In this document: one piece after another, positions 25,979 to 34,813 of the stretch
Layout: each line of letters opens with the position of its first letter
Numbering within the stretch: position 1 is the stretch's first letter
Assembly: GCF_000382165.1 (NCBI RefSeq)
Contig: NZ_KB907726.1
Coordinates: forward strand, 1 to 55,131
Direction: 5' to 3'
Source of the DNA: Arsukibacterium perlucidum DSM 18276
GTDB lineage: Bacteria > Pseudomonadota > Gammaproteobacteria > Enterobacterales > Alteromonadaceae
DNA: 55,131 nucleotides
Position numbers and translations under genes: made by a program
Notes under the pieces: model-generated
Databases searched by the model: none
The model's input: only the letters and a program-made list of their open reading frames with translations
What the model was told of the DNA's origin: nothing

Positions 25979-27628
25979 ATGAATGGCGCAGAGTTGGTAT
26001 TAAAGGTGTTGCAGCAGCAGGGGGTGGATACCATTTTTGGTTATCCCGGCGGCGCTATTATGCCCATTTACGATGCGATCTACCAAAGCCCGGTCAAGCA
26101 TTACCTGTGCCGGCATGAACAGGGCGGCGCGTTTTCGGCGATTGGTTATGCCCGCAGCTCCGGCAAGGTGGGGGTGTGCCTGGCAACATCCGGCCCGGGA
26201 GCCACTAATTTAATTACCTCGCTGGCCGATGCTATGCTGGATTCTGTGCCGCTGGTAGCCATTACCGGCCAGGTGTCGCAGGCGGTGATGGGCACCGATG
26301 CCTTTCAGGAAATCGATGTGCTGGGTTTAAGTTTAAGTGTTACCAAACACAGCTTTATGGTGCGCAGCGCCGATGAACTGGCCGCGACCTTAAACCAAGC
26401 TTTTGCAATTGCCCGCTCTGGCCGGCCTGGCCCGGTGCTGGTTGATATCCCGAAAGATGTGCAATTGGCCGTGGCGGGCAAGCTGGACGTTGCAGCAGAG
26501 CCACAAAGCCGCGCTCTGAATACTTCACTGGCGCAAAGCGCCCAGGCCCGTCAGTTAATTGCTAATGCCAAAAAACCGATGGCCTATATTGGCGGTGGGG
26601 TGCATATGGCCGGCGCTATGCCACAGCTGCAGGATTTTTTAGCCCAGTGCCAGATGCCCTCTGTTACCACCTTAAAGGGTATGGGTTCGGTGGCCAAAGA
26701 TAACCCTAATTACTTAGGCATGCTGGGTATGCACGGTACCCAGGCTGCCAATCTTGCGGTGCAGCAGTGCGATTTATTAATTTGTTTAGGCGCCCGCTTT
26801 GATGACCGGGTAACCGGCAATCTGAAAAAGTTTGCGCCTAACGCTAAGGTGATTCATGTCGATATCGACCCGGCTGAAATTAATAAAGTGCGCTTTGCCG
26901 AGGTCTCGTTTTTAGGTGATATGCGGCAAATTTTGCCAGCCATCGCCAGCACTACTGACTGCAGCGACTGGCTAGCCCATTGCAGCAGCTTAAAACAGCA
27001 ACACGGCTGGCGTTATGACCATCCGGGCGAGCGGATTTATGCGCCACTGATGTTAAAGCAGTTAAGCGAGCGGATGCCCGATAACAGTGTGGTGTGCTGC
27101 GACGTCGGCCAGCACCAGATGTGGGTAGCGCAGCATATGCGCTTCAGCCATCCGCGCAACCATTTATCCAGCGGCGGGCTGGGCACCATGGGCTTTGGCT
27201 TGCCGGCGGCGATAGGCGCCAAACTGGCCCGGCCGCAGGACACGGTCATCGCGGTGTCAGGCGATGGCTCTTTTATGATGAACGTGCAGGAGCTGGGCAC
27301 TATAAAGCGTTTCCGACTGCCGGTAAAAATCGTCATTATCGATAATCAACGGCTGGGCATGGTGAAGCAGTGGCAGCAGCTGTTTTTTAACGAGCGCTAC
27401 AGTGAAACTGATTTATCCGACAACCCGGATTTTGTGGCGTTGGCAGCCGCCTTTGCCATCCCTGGCCACAGTGTTACCCGCAAAGACGAAGTAGAAAGTG
27501 CACTGGAGGCCATGTTTACCTGGCCCGGCCCTTATTTACTGCATGTAAGAATTGATGAAAAAGATAACGTCTGGCCATTAGTACCGCCGGGTGCCGCTAA
27601 TGAAGATATGATCATGGAGACTAACTGA
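25979..27628 (+). CDS. ilvG: Acetolactate synthase II, catalytic subunit
   Basis: A 549-residue ThDP enzyme forming acetolactate and acetohydroxybutyrate, the first common step to Val/Ile/Leu. The N-terminal [15 protein letters not shown], the catalytic Glu region ([17 protein letters not shown]) and the ThDP site ([14 protein letters not shown]...[10 protein letters not shown]) are intact, so unlike in E. coli K-12 the gene is not frameshifted. AGAGG precedes the ATG after the attenuator. It is coupled to ilvM by an ATGA-type overlap. A second enzyme, IlvIH, is encoded at 44.8-47.0 kb. Confidence 0.96.
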   Translation: MNGAELVLKVLQQQGVDTIFGYPGGAIMPIYDAIYQSPVKHYLCRHEQGGAFSAIGYARSSGKVGVCLATSGPGATNLITSLADAMLDSVPLVAITGQVSQAVMGTDAFQEIDVLGLSLSVTKHSFMVRSADELAATLNQAFAIARSGRPGPVLVDIPKDVQLAVAGKLDVAAEPQSRALNTSLAQSAQARQLIANAKKPMAYIGGGVHMAGAMPQLQDFLAQCQMPSVTTLKGMGSVAKDNPNYLGMLGMHGTQAANLAVQQCDLLICLGARFDDRVTGNLKKFAPNAKVIHVDIDPAEINKVRFAEVSFLGDMRQILPAIASTTDCSDWLAHCSSLKQQHGWRYDHPGERIYAPLMLKQLSERMPDNSVVCCDVGQHQMWVAQHMRFSHPRNHLSSGGLGTMGFGLPAAIGAKLARPQDTVIAVSGDGSFMMNVQELGTIKRFRLPVKIVIIDNQRLGMVKQWQQLFFNERYSETDLSDNPDFVALAAAFAIPGHSVTRKDEVESALEAMFTWPGPYLLHVRIDEKDNVWPLVPPGAANEDMIMETN

Positions 27629-27882
27629 TGAACCATACCCTGAATATCACTGCCAATAATGAAGCCAGCGTAGTTGAACGTTTATTGCAGGTAACCCGCT
27701 ATCGTGGCTATCAGCTGGCCGGGCTGGAGCTTACCCCAATGGCAGAGAAAGCAGGACTGTCGATCACCTTAACGGTCAGCAGTGACAAACCTATCCATTT
27801 ACTGACCAGTCAGTTGCATAAATTGTATGACGTACGTGATTTACAGCTGGCTAGTGCTGATATTGCCGCGCTGCGCGCATAA
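27628..27882 (+). CDS. ilvM: Acetolactate synthase II, small (ACT) subunit
   Basis: 84 residues, a single ACT-like domain, the size of enteric IlvM (short, lacking the C-terminal half of IlvN/H). VVERLLQVTRYRGYQLAGLEL is the ACT beta-alpha start. It binds and stimulates IlvG; small subunits of this type usually give little Val inhibition. Start overlaps the ilvG stop. Confidence 0.9.
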   Translation: MNHTLNITANNEASVVERLLQVTRYRGYQLAGLELTPMAEKAGLSITLTVSSDKPIHLLTSQLHKLYDVRDLQLASADIAALRA

Positions 27883-27965
27883 GCATTTACAGTTAGCGGC
27901 GCTGGTTAGCTATGCTGATTAACTATTTTGATTGAAAACCTATTTTTGAATAACGGAGTACCACA

Positions 27966-29816
27966 ATGCCAAAGTTAAGATCCGCCACTGTTACCGAAGG
28001 TCGTAATATGGCCGGCGCCCGCGCGCTGTGGCGAGCCACAGGAGTTAAAGATACCGATTTTGGAAAACCCATTATTGCGGTCGTGAACTCGTTTTGTGAG
28101 TTTGTGCCAGGCCACGTTCATCTGCGTGATTTGGGCAAGCTGGTGGCAAAAAGTATTGAAGAAGCCGGCGGTATCGCCAAAGAATTCAATACCATAGCGG
28201 TAGATGATGGGATCGCCATGGGTCATGGTGGCATGCTGTACAGCCTGCCGTCACGCGAGCTGATTGCCGACTCGGTAGAATATATGATCAACGCGCACTG
28301 CGCTGATGCGATGGTCTGTATTTCCAACTGCGACAAAATTACCCCGGGCATGTTAATGGCAGCGATGCGCTTAAATGTGCCGGCGATTTTTATTTCCGGT
28401 GGGCCAATGGAAGCAGGTAAAACCAAACTGTCGGATCAAATTATCAAGCTGGATTTAGTCGATGCCATGGTGTCGGCAGCCGATCCTAATGTTTCTGACA
28501 GCGACAGTGAGCAAATAGAACGCAGTGCCTGCCCGACTTGTGGCAGTTGCTCGGGGATGTTTACCGCCAATTCGATGAACTGTTTAGTGGAAGCTTTAGG
28601 GTTAGGCCAGCCTGGCAACGGCTCTTTGCTGGCCACCCATGCTGATCGCAAAGAGTTGTTTGTGCAGGCTGGTTTCAGGATTATGGAGCTGTGTAATCGT
28701 TGGTACAAGGAAGACGATGCCAGTGCCTTACCGCGAAGTATCGGCAATAAAACCGCCTTTGAAAACGCTATGATGCTGGATATTGCGATGGGCGGTTCCA
28801 CCAATACGGTGCTGCATTTACTGGCCGCTGCTATTGAAGCTGAAGTCGATTTTACTATGGCCGACATTGACCGCTTATCGCGGATTGTGCCGCATTTATG
28901 CAAAGTGGCGCCGTCAACTCAGAAATACCATATGGAAGATGTGCATCGCGCCGGCGGCGTTATCGGTATTTTAGCCGAGCTGAATCGCGCGGGTTTGTTA
29001 AATCCTGATACGCCGCATGTTGCCGGTAGTTCACTGGGCGCGGTGTTGGAAAAATGGGATTTGAAAGCTAACCCCTCCGCTGAGGTGCAACAATTTTATG
29101 CAGCCGGCCCGGCTGGTATTCGCACCACCCAGGCGTTTTCGCAAAGCTGCCGTTACCCTGGCGTCGACGATGACCGGGTAGAAGGCTGTATTCGCAGTAA
29201 AGAGCATGCCTATTCGCAAGACGGCGGCTTAGCAGTGCTGTTTGGTAACCTGGCACCGCAGGGCTGTATTGTGAAAACCGCCGGGGTAGAGCCGGAAAAT
29301 CTGGTATTTACCGGCCGCGCCCGGGTATTTGAAAGCCAGGATGATGCAGTAGATGCGATATTAAAAGGCAAGGTAGTGGCTGGCGATGCGGTGATTATTC
29401 GCTATGAGGGCCCGAAAGGCGGCCCGGGTATGCAGGAAATGCTGTACCCGACCAGTTACTTGAAATCGATGGGCTTAGGTAAAGCCTGCGCCTTGATCAC
29501 CGACGGCCGCTTTTCAGGCGGTACTTCGGGCTTATCGATAGGCCATGTATCACCGGAAGCGGCCAGTGGCGGTGCTATTGCGCTGGTGCAGGAAGGCGAC
29601 AAAATAGAAATTGATATTCCGCAGCGTAAAATTGGCATAGCCATCAGTGATGAAGAGCTGGCAAAACGCCATGCCGAAATGGATACCAAAGGTAAGCTGG
29701 GCTGGAAGCCGGAGAACCGGCAACGGGTGGTCAGTACTGCATTAAAAGCCTATGCCTTACTTGCCAGTAGCGCAGATAAAGGTGCGGTAAGAGATTTAAG
29801 TAAACTGGAAGATTAA
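27966..29816 (+). CDS. ilvD: Dihydroxy-acid dehydratase
   Basis: 616 residues, full length. Dehydrates dihydroxy-isovalerate and dihydroxy-methylvalerate to the keto acids, using a 4Fe-4S cluster. [19 protein letters not shown] and [20 protein letters not shown] carry the cluster cysteines; the C-terminal [20 protein letters not shown] is typical. An ACGGAG ribosome site precedes the ATG. It follows ilvM by 83 bp with no ilvE between them, unlike the enteric ilvGMEDA order. A palindromic repeat sits between it and ilvA. Confidence 0.97.
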   Translation: MPKLRSATVTEGRNMAGARALWRATGVKDTDFGKPIIAVVNSFCEFVPGHVHLRDLGKLVAKSIEEAGGIAKEFNTIAVDDGIAMGHGGMLYSLPSRELIADSVEYMINAHCADAMVCISNCDKITPGMLMAAMRLNVPAIFISGGPMEAGKTKLSDQIIKLDLVDAMVSAADPNVSDSDSEQIERSACPTCGSCSGMFTANSMNCLVEALGLGQPGNGSLLATHADRKELFVQAGFRIMELCNRWYKEDDASALPRSIGNKTAFENAMMLDIAMGGSTNTVLHLLAAAIEAEVDFTMADIDRLSRIVPHLCKVAPSTQKYHMEDVHRAGGVIGILAELNRAGLLNPDTPHVAGSSLGAVLEKWDLKANPSAEVQQFYAAGPAGIRTTQAFSQSCRYPGVDDDRVEGCIRSKEHAYSQDGGLAVLFGNLAPQGCIVKTAGVEPENLVFTGRARVFESQDDAVDAILKGKVVAGDAVIIRYEGPKGGPGMQEMLYPTSYLKSMGLGKACALITDGRFSGGTSGLSIGHVSPEAASGGAIALVQEGDKIEIDIPQRKIGIAISDEELAKRHAEMDTKGKLGWKPENRQRVVSTALKAYALLASSADKGAVRDLSKLED

Positions 29817-29835
29817 AACCTGAGCTGCAGGCTAC

Positions 29836-29930
29836 GACAGGTAACAACAAGCGGGGACGTTGTAAATACGTCCATGTAAACTCCTCTCCAGCATCCTTGC
29901 TGGAGACGCCCCGCTTAGCTGTTACCTGTC
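29836..29930. repeat. Large palindromic repeat element (copy 2), inside the ilv operon between ilvD and ilvA
   Basis: Outer arms GACAGGTAAC/GTTACCTGTC (29836-29845, 29921-29930), then AAGCGGGG/CCCCGCTT (29849-29856, 29909-29916), and an inner CTCCAGCA-TCCT-TGCTGGAG hairpin (29886-29905). In the reverse complement the core reads ACATGGACGTATTTAC, close to copy 1 at 25.5 kb. Arms differ between copies but pair within each, which implies selection on RNA or DNA folding. Confidence 0.65.
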
Positions 29931-29991
29931 TTCGCTTGAAACTTAACAGTGTCGGCTGGCACAGGCAAAAAAATATAGCAGTGGAGCAACA

Positions 29992-31560
29992 ATGAACAAC
30001 CTGGCAACAGTCCAACCAGAGCAGACAGATAGCGATGTAATGCAGCAGTATCTGCGTGAAATTCTGCTGTCGCCGGTTTATCAGGCCGCGGTAGAAACGC
30101 CTTTGGATGCGATGCCAAAATTAAGCCAACGGCTGGGCCACAATGTGTTGCTAAAGCGAGAAGACAAACAGCCGGTTTACTCATTTAAACTACGTGGTGC
30201 ATTTCATAAGCTGCACAAAGTAAAACTGCAAAGCCCTGATGCCAGCGTGGTCTGTGCTTCGGCCGGCAACCACGCCCAGGGCGTGGCGCTATCGGCCAGT
30301 AAGCTGCAACTAAAAGCTACCATCGTTATGCCCATCACCACCCCGGAAATAAAAATTGCCGCCGTAAGGGCTCTGGGTGGCAATGTGTTATTGCACGGCA
30401 CTGCCTTTGATGAAGCCAACAGCTATGCCATTAAACTGGCAAATACCGAAGGCGCGATTTATATCCCGCCGTTTGATGATAGCGATGTGATCGCCGGCCA
30501 GGGCACAATCGGCAAAGAACTGCTAAGCCAGCATAACCAGTTAAATGCGGTGTTTATTCCGGTCGGTGGCGGCGGCATTCTGGCTGGGATGGCGGTGTAT
30601 ATCAAAGCCATTCAGCCCAATGTGCGGGTAATAGGGGTAGAGCCGGAAGATGCCGCCTGCTTAAAAGCGGCCATGAACGCAGGAACGCCGGTGACTTTAG
30701 AACGGGTGGGGTTGTTTGCTGATGGCGTGGCAGTGAAACGGATTGGCACTGAGAATTTTAACCTGGCGAAACGCTTTTGCGATGAAGTAGTAACGGTAAC
30801 CAGCGATGAAATTTGCGCCGCCATAAAAGATATTTTTGACGACTTGCGGGCAGTAGCCGAACCTGCCGGTGCGCTGGCGCTGGCTGGTTTAAAAAAATAC
30901 AGCCAGCAGCTGCAAAACAGCACCTTAAGCAAACCACAGCAGTTTGCGGCAGTATTAAGCGGTGCCAATTTAAACTTTGATACGCTGCGCTATGTATCAG
31001 AGCGTTGTGAGTTGGGCGAGAAAAAAGAAGCGGTATTTGCGGTAACTATCCCGGAAGAAAAGGGCAGTTTCCGCCGCTTTTGCCAAACCCTGGGAGGCCG
31101 CGCCATTACTGAATTTAATTATCGTTATGCCAGCGATAACAAAGCTCATATTTTTGTTGGTATTAAACTGCGTCACGGCCAGCAGGAGCTGGACACGGTA
31201 ACCAAGCTACTAAGCGAGGCTGGTTATGACTATCAGGATTTGTCCGATGACGAACTGGCCAAGCTGCATGTGCGGCATATGGTCGGCGGCATGCCACCAC
31301 GCCAGTTAACCGAGCAGGTGTATCAGTTTAATTTTCCGGAATACCCGGGTGCGTTAATGAATTTTCTCAATACCCTCGGCGAACACTGGAATATTACCTT
31401 GTTTCACTACCGCAACCACGGTGCCGCCACCGGCGATGTACTGGCCGGCTTTGAAGTGGCGCAGCACAGTGATATCGCCGGCCATTTAGATAAACTGGGT
31501 TATCAGTATCAACAAGTCAGCAATAATCGCAGTTATCAGACGTTTTTAACGGCGGGTTGA
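29992..31560 (+). CDS. ilvA: Threonine ammonia-lyase (biosynthetic threonine deaminase)
   Basis: 522 residues, a PLP enzyme converting Thr to 2-oxobutyrate for Ile synthesis. The PLP Lys is K66 in PVYSFKLRGAFHKLH, and the phosphate loop is VGGGGILAGMA. Two C-terminal ACT-like regulatory domains (about 335-515) mark the Ile-inhibited biosynthetic form (IlvA, not TdcB). Its 3' end overlaps the convergent mntA-like gene by 25 bp. It is the last gene of ilvGMDA; expression must pass the repeat at 29836-29930. Confidence 0.96.
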   Translation: MNNLATVQPEQTDSDVMQQYLREILLSPVYQAAVETPLDAMPKLSQRLGHNVLLKREDKQPVYSFKLRGAFHKLHKVKLQSPDASVVCASAGNHAQGVALSASKLQLKATIVMPITTPEIKIAAVRALGGNVLLHGTAFDEANSYAIKLANTEGAIYIPPFDDSDVIAGQGTIGKELLSQHNQLNAVFIPVGGGGILAGMAVYIKAIQPNVRVIGVEPEDAACLKAAMNAGTPVTLERVGLFADGVAVKRIGTENFNLAKRFCDEVVTVTSDEICAAIKDIFDDLRAVAEPAGALALAGLKKYSQQLQNSTLSKPQQFAAVLSGANLNFDTLRYVSERCELGEKKEAVFAVTIPEEKGSFRRFCQTLGGRAITEFNYRYASDNKAHIFVGIKLRHGQQELDTVTKLLSEAGYDYQDLSDDELAKLHVRHMVGGMPPRQLTEQVYQFNFPEYPGALMNFLNTLGEHWNITLFHYRNHGAATGDVLAGFEVAQHSDIAGHLDKLGYQYQQVSNNRSYQTFLTAG

Positions 31561-31874
31561 TAAATGACTTTACCAACCCGTGCTATATGCGCCAGTAAAT
31601 CTTTGTTTTCGATGTCTTGCATCCGGCTGATATCGAAGCTGTAAGGCAGTAACAAATCATCCAGCGCTGTCAGTAGCTGCAACAGATTTTGGTGGCTAAA
31701 CTGCTGGCCAACAATAACCATATCAATATCGGAACCGGGGCGAAAAGTACCAAGAGCCCGTGATCCATACAATAAGGCTTGTTCAATGGTTGAAAACGAT
31801 GCCAGACACTGCTTAATTTGTTGCAATGCCTTCTGACTGAGCCCGTAAACGTCAGCCGGCATTGTGCTGTTCAT
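31536..31874 (-). CDS. mntA: MNT-domain nucleotidyltransferase antitoxin (MntA-like)
   Basis: 112 residues, minimal nucleotidyltransferase with the complete GS-x10-DxD signature: GSRALGTFRPGSDIDM. In the characterised Shewanella HepT/MntA system this antitoxin poly-AMPylates the HEPN toxin. It overlaps the upstream HEPN gene by 23 bp and the convergent ilvA by 25 bp, so it is tightly packed at the end of the ilv operon. Gene order (HEPN first) matches that system. Confidence 0.85.
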   Translation of the reverse strand: MNSTMPADVYGLSQKALQQIKQCLASFSTIEQALLYGSRALGTFRPGSDIDMVIVGQQFSHQNLLQLLTALDDLLLPYSFDISRMQDIENKDLLAHIARVGKVIYQPAVKNV

Positions 31875-32268
31875 TTAACACCTGATGTAGTTCGATAAAG
31901 GCAGGATAGTATCGCTTCAATACATCATCGGCCACCGCATTTGCCGTATCCTGATTATAAGTATGGGAGGTTAATGCCCGGCTTTTAATCATATTCATCC
32001 ACAGCTCACCATCGCTGATTAAACCACGGCTAAAGGCCAACCTGATAGCATCGCGCGAACCCTGAATATCGGTTTCACCCTGAAACTGATAAAAATCTTT
32101 AATGCAGTTCCACGCCAATTCGTAATTGTACTCAAAAGCCTGAATTAAACCCTGTTGCTCCAGCTTAGTAAGCGGCCGCTGCTGTGTCAGCGTGATAGCC
32201 TCACTCAGTTCAGCCAGTGCTTTAGTGAAGTTTGCCAGCCGTTGTTGCCAGCGAATATCGGTATTCAT
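31852..32268 (-). CDS. hepT: HEPN-domain toxin (HepT-like, HI0074 family)
   Basis: 138 residues from the ATG at 32268 (AGGA 6 nt upstream); a longer frame to 32406 runs into the divergent arfA and is not used. An all-alpha HEPN protein of the HI0074 (nucleotidyltransferase substrate-binding) type. It holds the RNase motif R-x4-H-x-Y as RALTSHTY, which in HepT is the active site and, at the Tyr, the AMPylation site. With the overlapping MNT gene it forms a type VII toxin-antitoxin pair. The 119-bp gap to arfA holds both promoters. Confidence 0.85.
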   Translation of the reverse strand: MNTDIRWQQRLANFTKALAELSEAITLTQQRPLTKLEQQGLIQAFEYNYELAWNCIKDFYQFQGETDIQGSRDAIRLAFSRGLISDGELWMNMIKSRALTSHTYNQDTANAVADDVLKRYYPAFIELHQVLNEQHNAG

Positions 32269-32387
32269 GCAGTATCCTGATGATGGTGCTGGGCTTATTG
32301 TAGAGTGGAAGCGCAGCAACAACAACCGCTGGTATTTTTTGCGGCATGAAGTTAAACTTTGCGCGTTTTTTAAACAGGAGAAGACAG

Positions 32388-32573
32388 ATGAGTAAACCAG
32401 CGGCAACCGAGCATGGCCGCGGCGAAATCCGCGATAATGCGATTAAGGCCTTAGTCACCAGCAAGGTGTTTCAAACCAGGGTGGTAAAGGCGAAAAAAGG
32501 CAAAGGGTCCTACAACCGCAAAGGGCGTAATTCAAAAGATTACGCCCTTAGTGTTTCTGTTGTGCAACACTAA
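32388..32573 (+). CDS. arfA: Alternative ribosome-rescue factor ArfA
   Basis: 61 residues from the ATG at 32388 (CAGGAG upstream); the frame opens earlier at 32346 but without a ribosome site. GEIRDNAIKALV and VKAKKGKGSYNRKGR are close to E. coli ArfA, which recruits RF2 to ribosomes stalled on non-stop mRNA. As in E. coli, a terminator-like hairpin lies inside the ORF near its 3' end (32521-32549), which would create a non-stop arfA mRNA, so that ArfA accumulates only when tmRNA fails. Its 3' end overlaps the AbiEii gene by 4 bp and is repeated at 34.9 kb. Confidence 0.88.
   Translation: MSKPAATEHGRGEIRDNAIKALVTSKVFQTRVVKAKKGKGSYNRKGRNSKDYALSVSVVQH
32508..32556 (+). repeat. Direct repeat A: arfA 3' end (left flank of AbiE island)
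   Basis: Identical to 34876-34924 over 49 bp except one base (C at 32519, A at 34887); weaker identity extends about 9 bp further upstream. It covers the arfA codons for the YNRKGRNSKDYALS segment and the internal hairpin. Together with repeat B it brackets about 2.3 kb of accessory genes like attL/attR. Confidence 0.85.
32521..32549 (+). terminator. Terminator-like hairpin inside arfA
   Basis: AAGGGCGTAA and TTACGCCCTT form a perfect 10-bp stem with a 9-nt loop, within the coding region. In E. coli arfA a hairpin at this place truncates the mRNA before the stop codon, which makes arfA expression depend on tmRNA status. The weak T-run after the stem suggests RNase III cleavage or partial termination. 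Confidence 0.75.
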
Positions 32574-33430
32574 TTTTTATCTTGATATAGTCTCTTCCTA
32601 ATGATATCCACTAATGCCTCAGCCTCTTCATATCCTGCGCGTGAGTATTTTGCTATATCAGCCGCAAGCCTGTCGAGTGTCGATCCATCATCTAACAATT
32701 GCGCATGTAAGTGCTTAAGTGTTAAAGGATGAGCCATAGCTAGCACCTCATCAGCTAACTTCATCGTACAGGCTTTTATGTCGTCATAGCCCTGCGCTTC
32801 CATATAACCATCGTCATGCAGTGAGTGGACAACATGAGGGATCCTGGCATAGTGCCGGATCACATAATAGATATCAGTAGCATCTTTACCCTGGAGCTCC
32901 CGTCCCCGTTCAGTCCACGCAATGAGTTTGAGTAATAAAATACCGGCGGGTGAAGCGACCTTTACGCAAAGTTGGGGATTATCCGACAGGGTGACGTTCC
33001 ACGCATTAGTATAGACCTCCGCAAATCCCAGTACAGTCATGGCAAAATCATGTTCAGGCGGCCATGTGATCTGACCGGTGCTGTCACTAACACTGCCAAA
33101 AGGGATAAGATCAATTTCCCAAGGCATGCCGTCACCGTCTTGAGTGTTAAGCTGATGAGTTTTGTGCGGGTGCACAGTAAAACCAGTCTGTATAAGAGCT
33201 TCCCGCAGCGCCTGATAATGCGCCCAACTTTCTACTTCTAGGCCGAAGTCTACATCCCGGGTACCGCGCTCAATAGCAGCGCCATATCCGTGCACAAGAA
33301 TGATGTCCCTTGCAGTAGCCCCAACAATTAGCACAGGTATATCCAGCTTTACTGCGATGCAGTGTAATCGGTTATAGACTTCAACAATTCCGGCAGGCAG
33401 TTTGTTTGTCACATTAAGTGAGGTAGTCAC
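32570..33430 (-). CDS. AbiEii-like nucleotidyltransferase (type IV toxin family)
   Basis: 286 residues from a GTG at 33430, overlapping the upstream AbiEi-like gene by 17 bp. Nucleotidyltransferase signature: GATARDIIL near residue 38 and TRDVDFGLEV with the DxD about 20 residues later. A later Lys/Asp region (LLKLIAWTERG, GKDATDIYYVI) is typical of AbiEii/COG2253-type proteins. Known: AbiEii toxins modify tRNA 3' ends or nucleotides and act with AbiEi in phage abortive infection. It is the presumed toxin of the pair. Confidence 0.72.
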   Translation of the reverse strand: MTTSLNVTNKLPAGIVEVYNRLHCIAVKLDIPVLIVGATARDIILVHGYGAAIERGTRDVDFGLEVESWAHYQALREALIQTGFTVHPHKTHQLNTQDGDGMPWEIDLIPFGSVSDSTGQITWPPEHDFAMTVLGFAEVYTNAWNVTLSDNPQLCVKVASPAGILLLKLIAWTERGRELQGKDATDIYYVIRHYARIPHVVHSLHDDGYMEAQGYDDIKACTMKLADEVLAMAHPLTLKHLHAQLLDDGSTLDRLAADIAKYSRAGYEEAEALVDIIRKRLYQDKN

Positions 33431-34427
33431 GATATAACCTTTTTGCTGTTTCCAAATTACGCGGATCGTTGCTAATCAATAATTCAGCATAAACTAATAG
33501 TGGAGCGGTCATTCCGGGCTTTGTTCCCTTAATTTTTGATATGGCAACGGGTGGCTCTACCATGTTGATCGCATGCTCCTCGCTCTCACCTGCACGTAGT
33601 CGGCGCAACCTGAAGGTTTTTAACAAGGTTTTCTGAGTATGTTGCTCGGCGTAGATAAAGAGTGTTTTAGGCTGCAGGTAATGGGTATAAGCATCGGCTG
33701 CTACTTCGCCACCCCATAGTGCGCCGTATTGTGTTAAATCAGCTTTCCTGATGGCGGTTAAATCATCTGCAACATACAAAGTTTGCTTGAGTTTCGCTGC
33801 CAAATTATGAGGGTAGGCGTCAAGCCAGCGTGTTAGCAGTAAATCTGGTTCTGCTAAGGTTGTTCTGCCTTTATTTAAGATAAAGCTGTGTTGTTTAAGA
33901 TCATCCAGCACCTGTTTAACGGTGCCCAGCGCAATCTCTGCTTCTTCTGCCATAACCCGCATCGGTTGAGTAACCAGCTCAGGCTTTAGCAGCAACATCA
34001 TCACCAGTTTCATCCCTTTTGGCTGAAATGCTTTACCCGTTAATTGGCGGGTAAGTTGGCTTTGATGTTCTGGCAGAGGTTTCTGACCGCGTATGTCAAT
34101 AAACAATGGCGGGCGACATAGGTAGGCATTTCCCGCAAGGTCGATAAAGTTGACCTGCTTTTCTCTGCAAAACCCGGCAAGGTTATCGTTGATGTAAGGT
34201 GCCACTATTAAGCTTTTACCATTCCCCAATACTTGGTCCTGAAACATGAGCTTAGCGAGTATCGGGCGGGTTAACCGGCTTTTTGTCTCTACTACCCATT
34301 CATATCTCTGCTCAGCACAGACAATAGTTAGCCAGCCATCAACCTCAGCTTTTCCCTGCCGTGTTATAACGTTCAGTTGGGTATTTTTGGCTAAAACCTC
34401 AGCTGCCTGAAGAAGTAAATTGTCCAT
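33414..34427 (-). CDS. AbiEi-like transcriptional repressor/antitoxin
   Basis: 337 residues. The middle part (about 140-205) is a winged helix-turn-helix (QPMRVMAEEAEIALGTVKQV). The N-terminal 120 residues have E-x-K-like and AGNAYL segments that recall restriction-endonuclease-fold modules in this family; this is tentative. It is upstream of and overlaps the AbiEii-like gene, the normal AbiE order. Known: AbiEi represses its own promoter by binding inverted repeats and neutralises AbiEii. Several AATGAAC repeats lie just before its start (34430-34548). Confidence 0.75.
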   Translation of the reverse strand: MDNLLLQAAEVLAKNTQLNVITRQGKAEVDGWLTIVCAEQRYEWVVETKSRLTRPILAKLMFQDQVLGNGKSLIVAPYINDNLAGFCREKQVNFIDLAGNAYLCRPPLFIDIRGQKPLPEHQSQLTRQLTGKAFQPKGMKLVMMLLLKPELVTQPMRVMAEEAEIALGTVKQVLDDLKQHSFILNKGRTTLAEPDLLLTRWLDAYPHNLAAKLKQTLYVADDLTAIRKADLTQYGALWGGEVAADAYTHYLQPKTLFIYAEQHTQKTLLKTFRLRRLRAGESEEHAINMVEPPVAISKIKGTKPGMTAPLLVYAELLISNDPRNLETAKRLYRDYLT

Positions 34428-34429
34428 GC

Positions 34430-34548
34430 GTTCATTTTTTCTCTATGTACATTAATAATGAACACTAGATTAAAGTGAACAAGTTGGCAAGTAATGTGTT
34501 CAATATTTTATATTGTTCATTCGTAATGAACGAAATCGTTTAATGAAC
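34430..34548. promoter_or_regulatory. Repeat-rich control region of the AbiE pair (candidate AbiEi operators)
   Basis: The heptamer GTTCATT/AATGAAC occurs at 34430-34436, 34457-34463, 34515-34521, 34525-34531 and 34542-34548. The pair 34515-34531 forms GTTCATT-CGT-AATGAAC. A variant AGTGAAC lies at about 34475. The first copy touches the AbiEi ribosome site. The region also divides the AbiE pair from the divergent small antitoxin gene, so it may control both. Confidence 0.5.
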
Positions 34549-34615
34549 AAATCACGCCCTTATTGCTTTTCACCTGTATCCGGCTAACAATTACTGAGTT
34601 AACGGAGATATTCCT

Positions 34616-34804
34616 ATGCCAAGCCCGCTTAAAAAAGATGACGCGCATAAACTGATAGATCAACTCCCTGCTAATGCTACCTGGGACGACCTGATGGAGC
34701 AGATATACGTGCGTCAGGCGATAGAGAATGGTTTACGCGACAGCGAACAGGGTAAGCTACAAACTGTGCAGGAAATTCGCCAAAAATATGGTTTGGCTGA
34801 GTAA
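34616..34804 (+). CDS. Small antitoxin-like protein of a RelE/ParE-type module
   Basis: 62 residues. LIDQLPANATWDDLMEQIYVRQAIENGL...DSEQGKL is the pattern of small antitoxins that precede RelE/ParE toxins. Its ribosome site (ACGGAG) is good. Nine bases after its stop begins a toxin reading frame that is cut off after 15 residues (34814-34927), so this antitoxin is an orphan here. It could have been kept as an anti-addiction factor or be a relic. Confidence 0.62.
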   Translation: MPSPLKKDDAHKLIDQLPANATWDDLMEQIYVRQAIENGLRDSEQGKLQTVQEIRQKYGLAE

Positions 34805-34813
34805 ACGCGCTAA

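Noticed and set aside
32346..32387. N-terminal extension of ArfA from an upstream ATG
   Set aside because: The ATG at 32388 has a good CAGGAG site, and E. coli ArfA aligns from near there.
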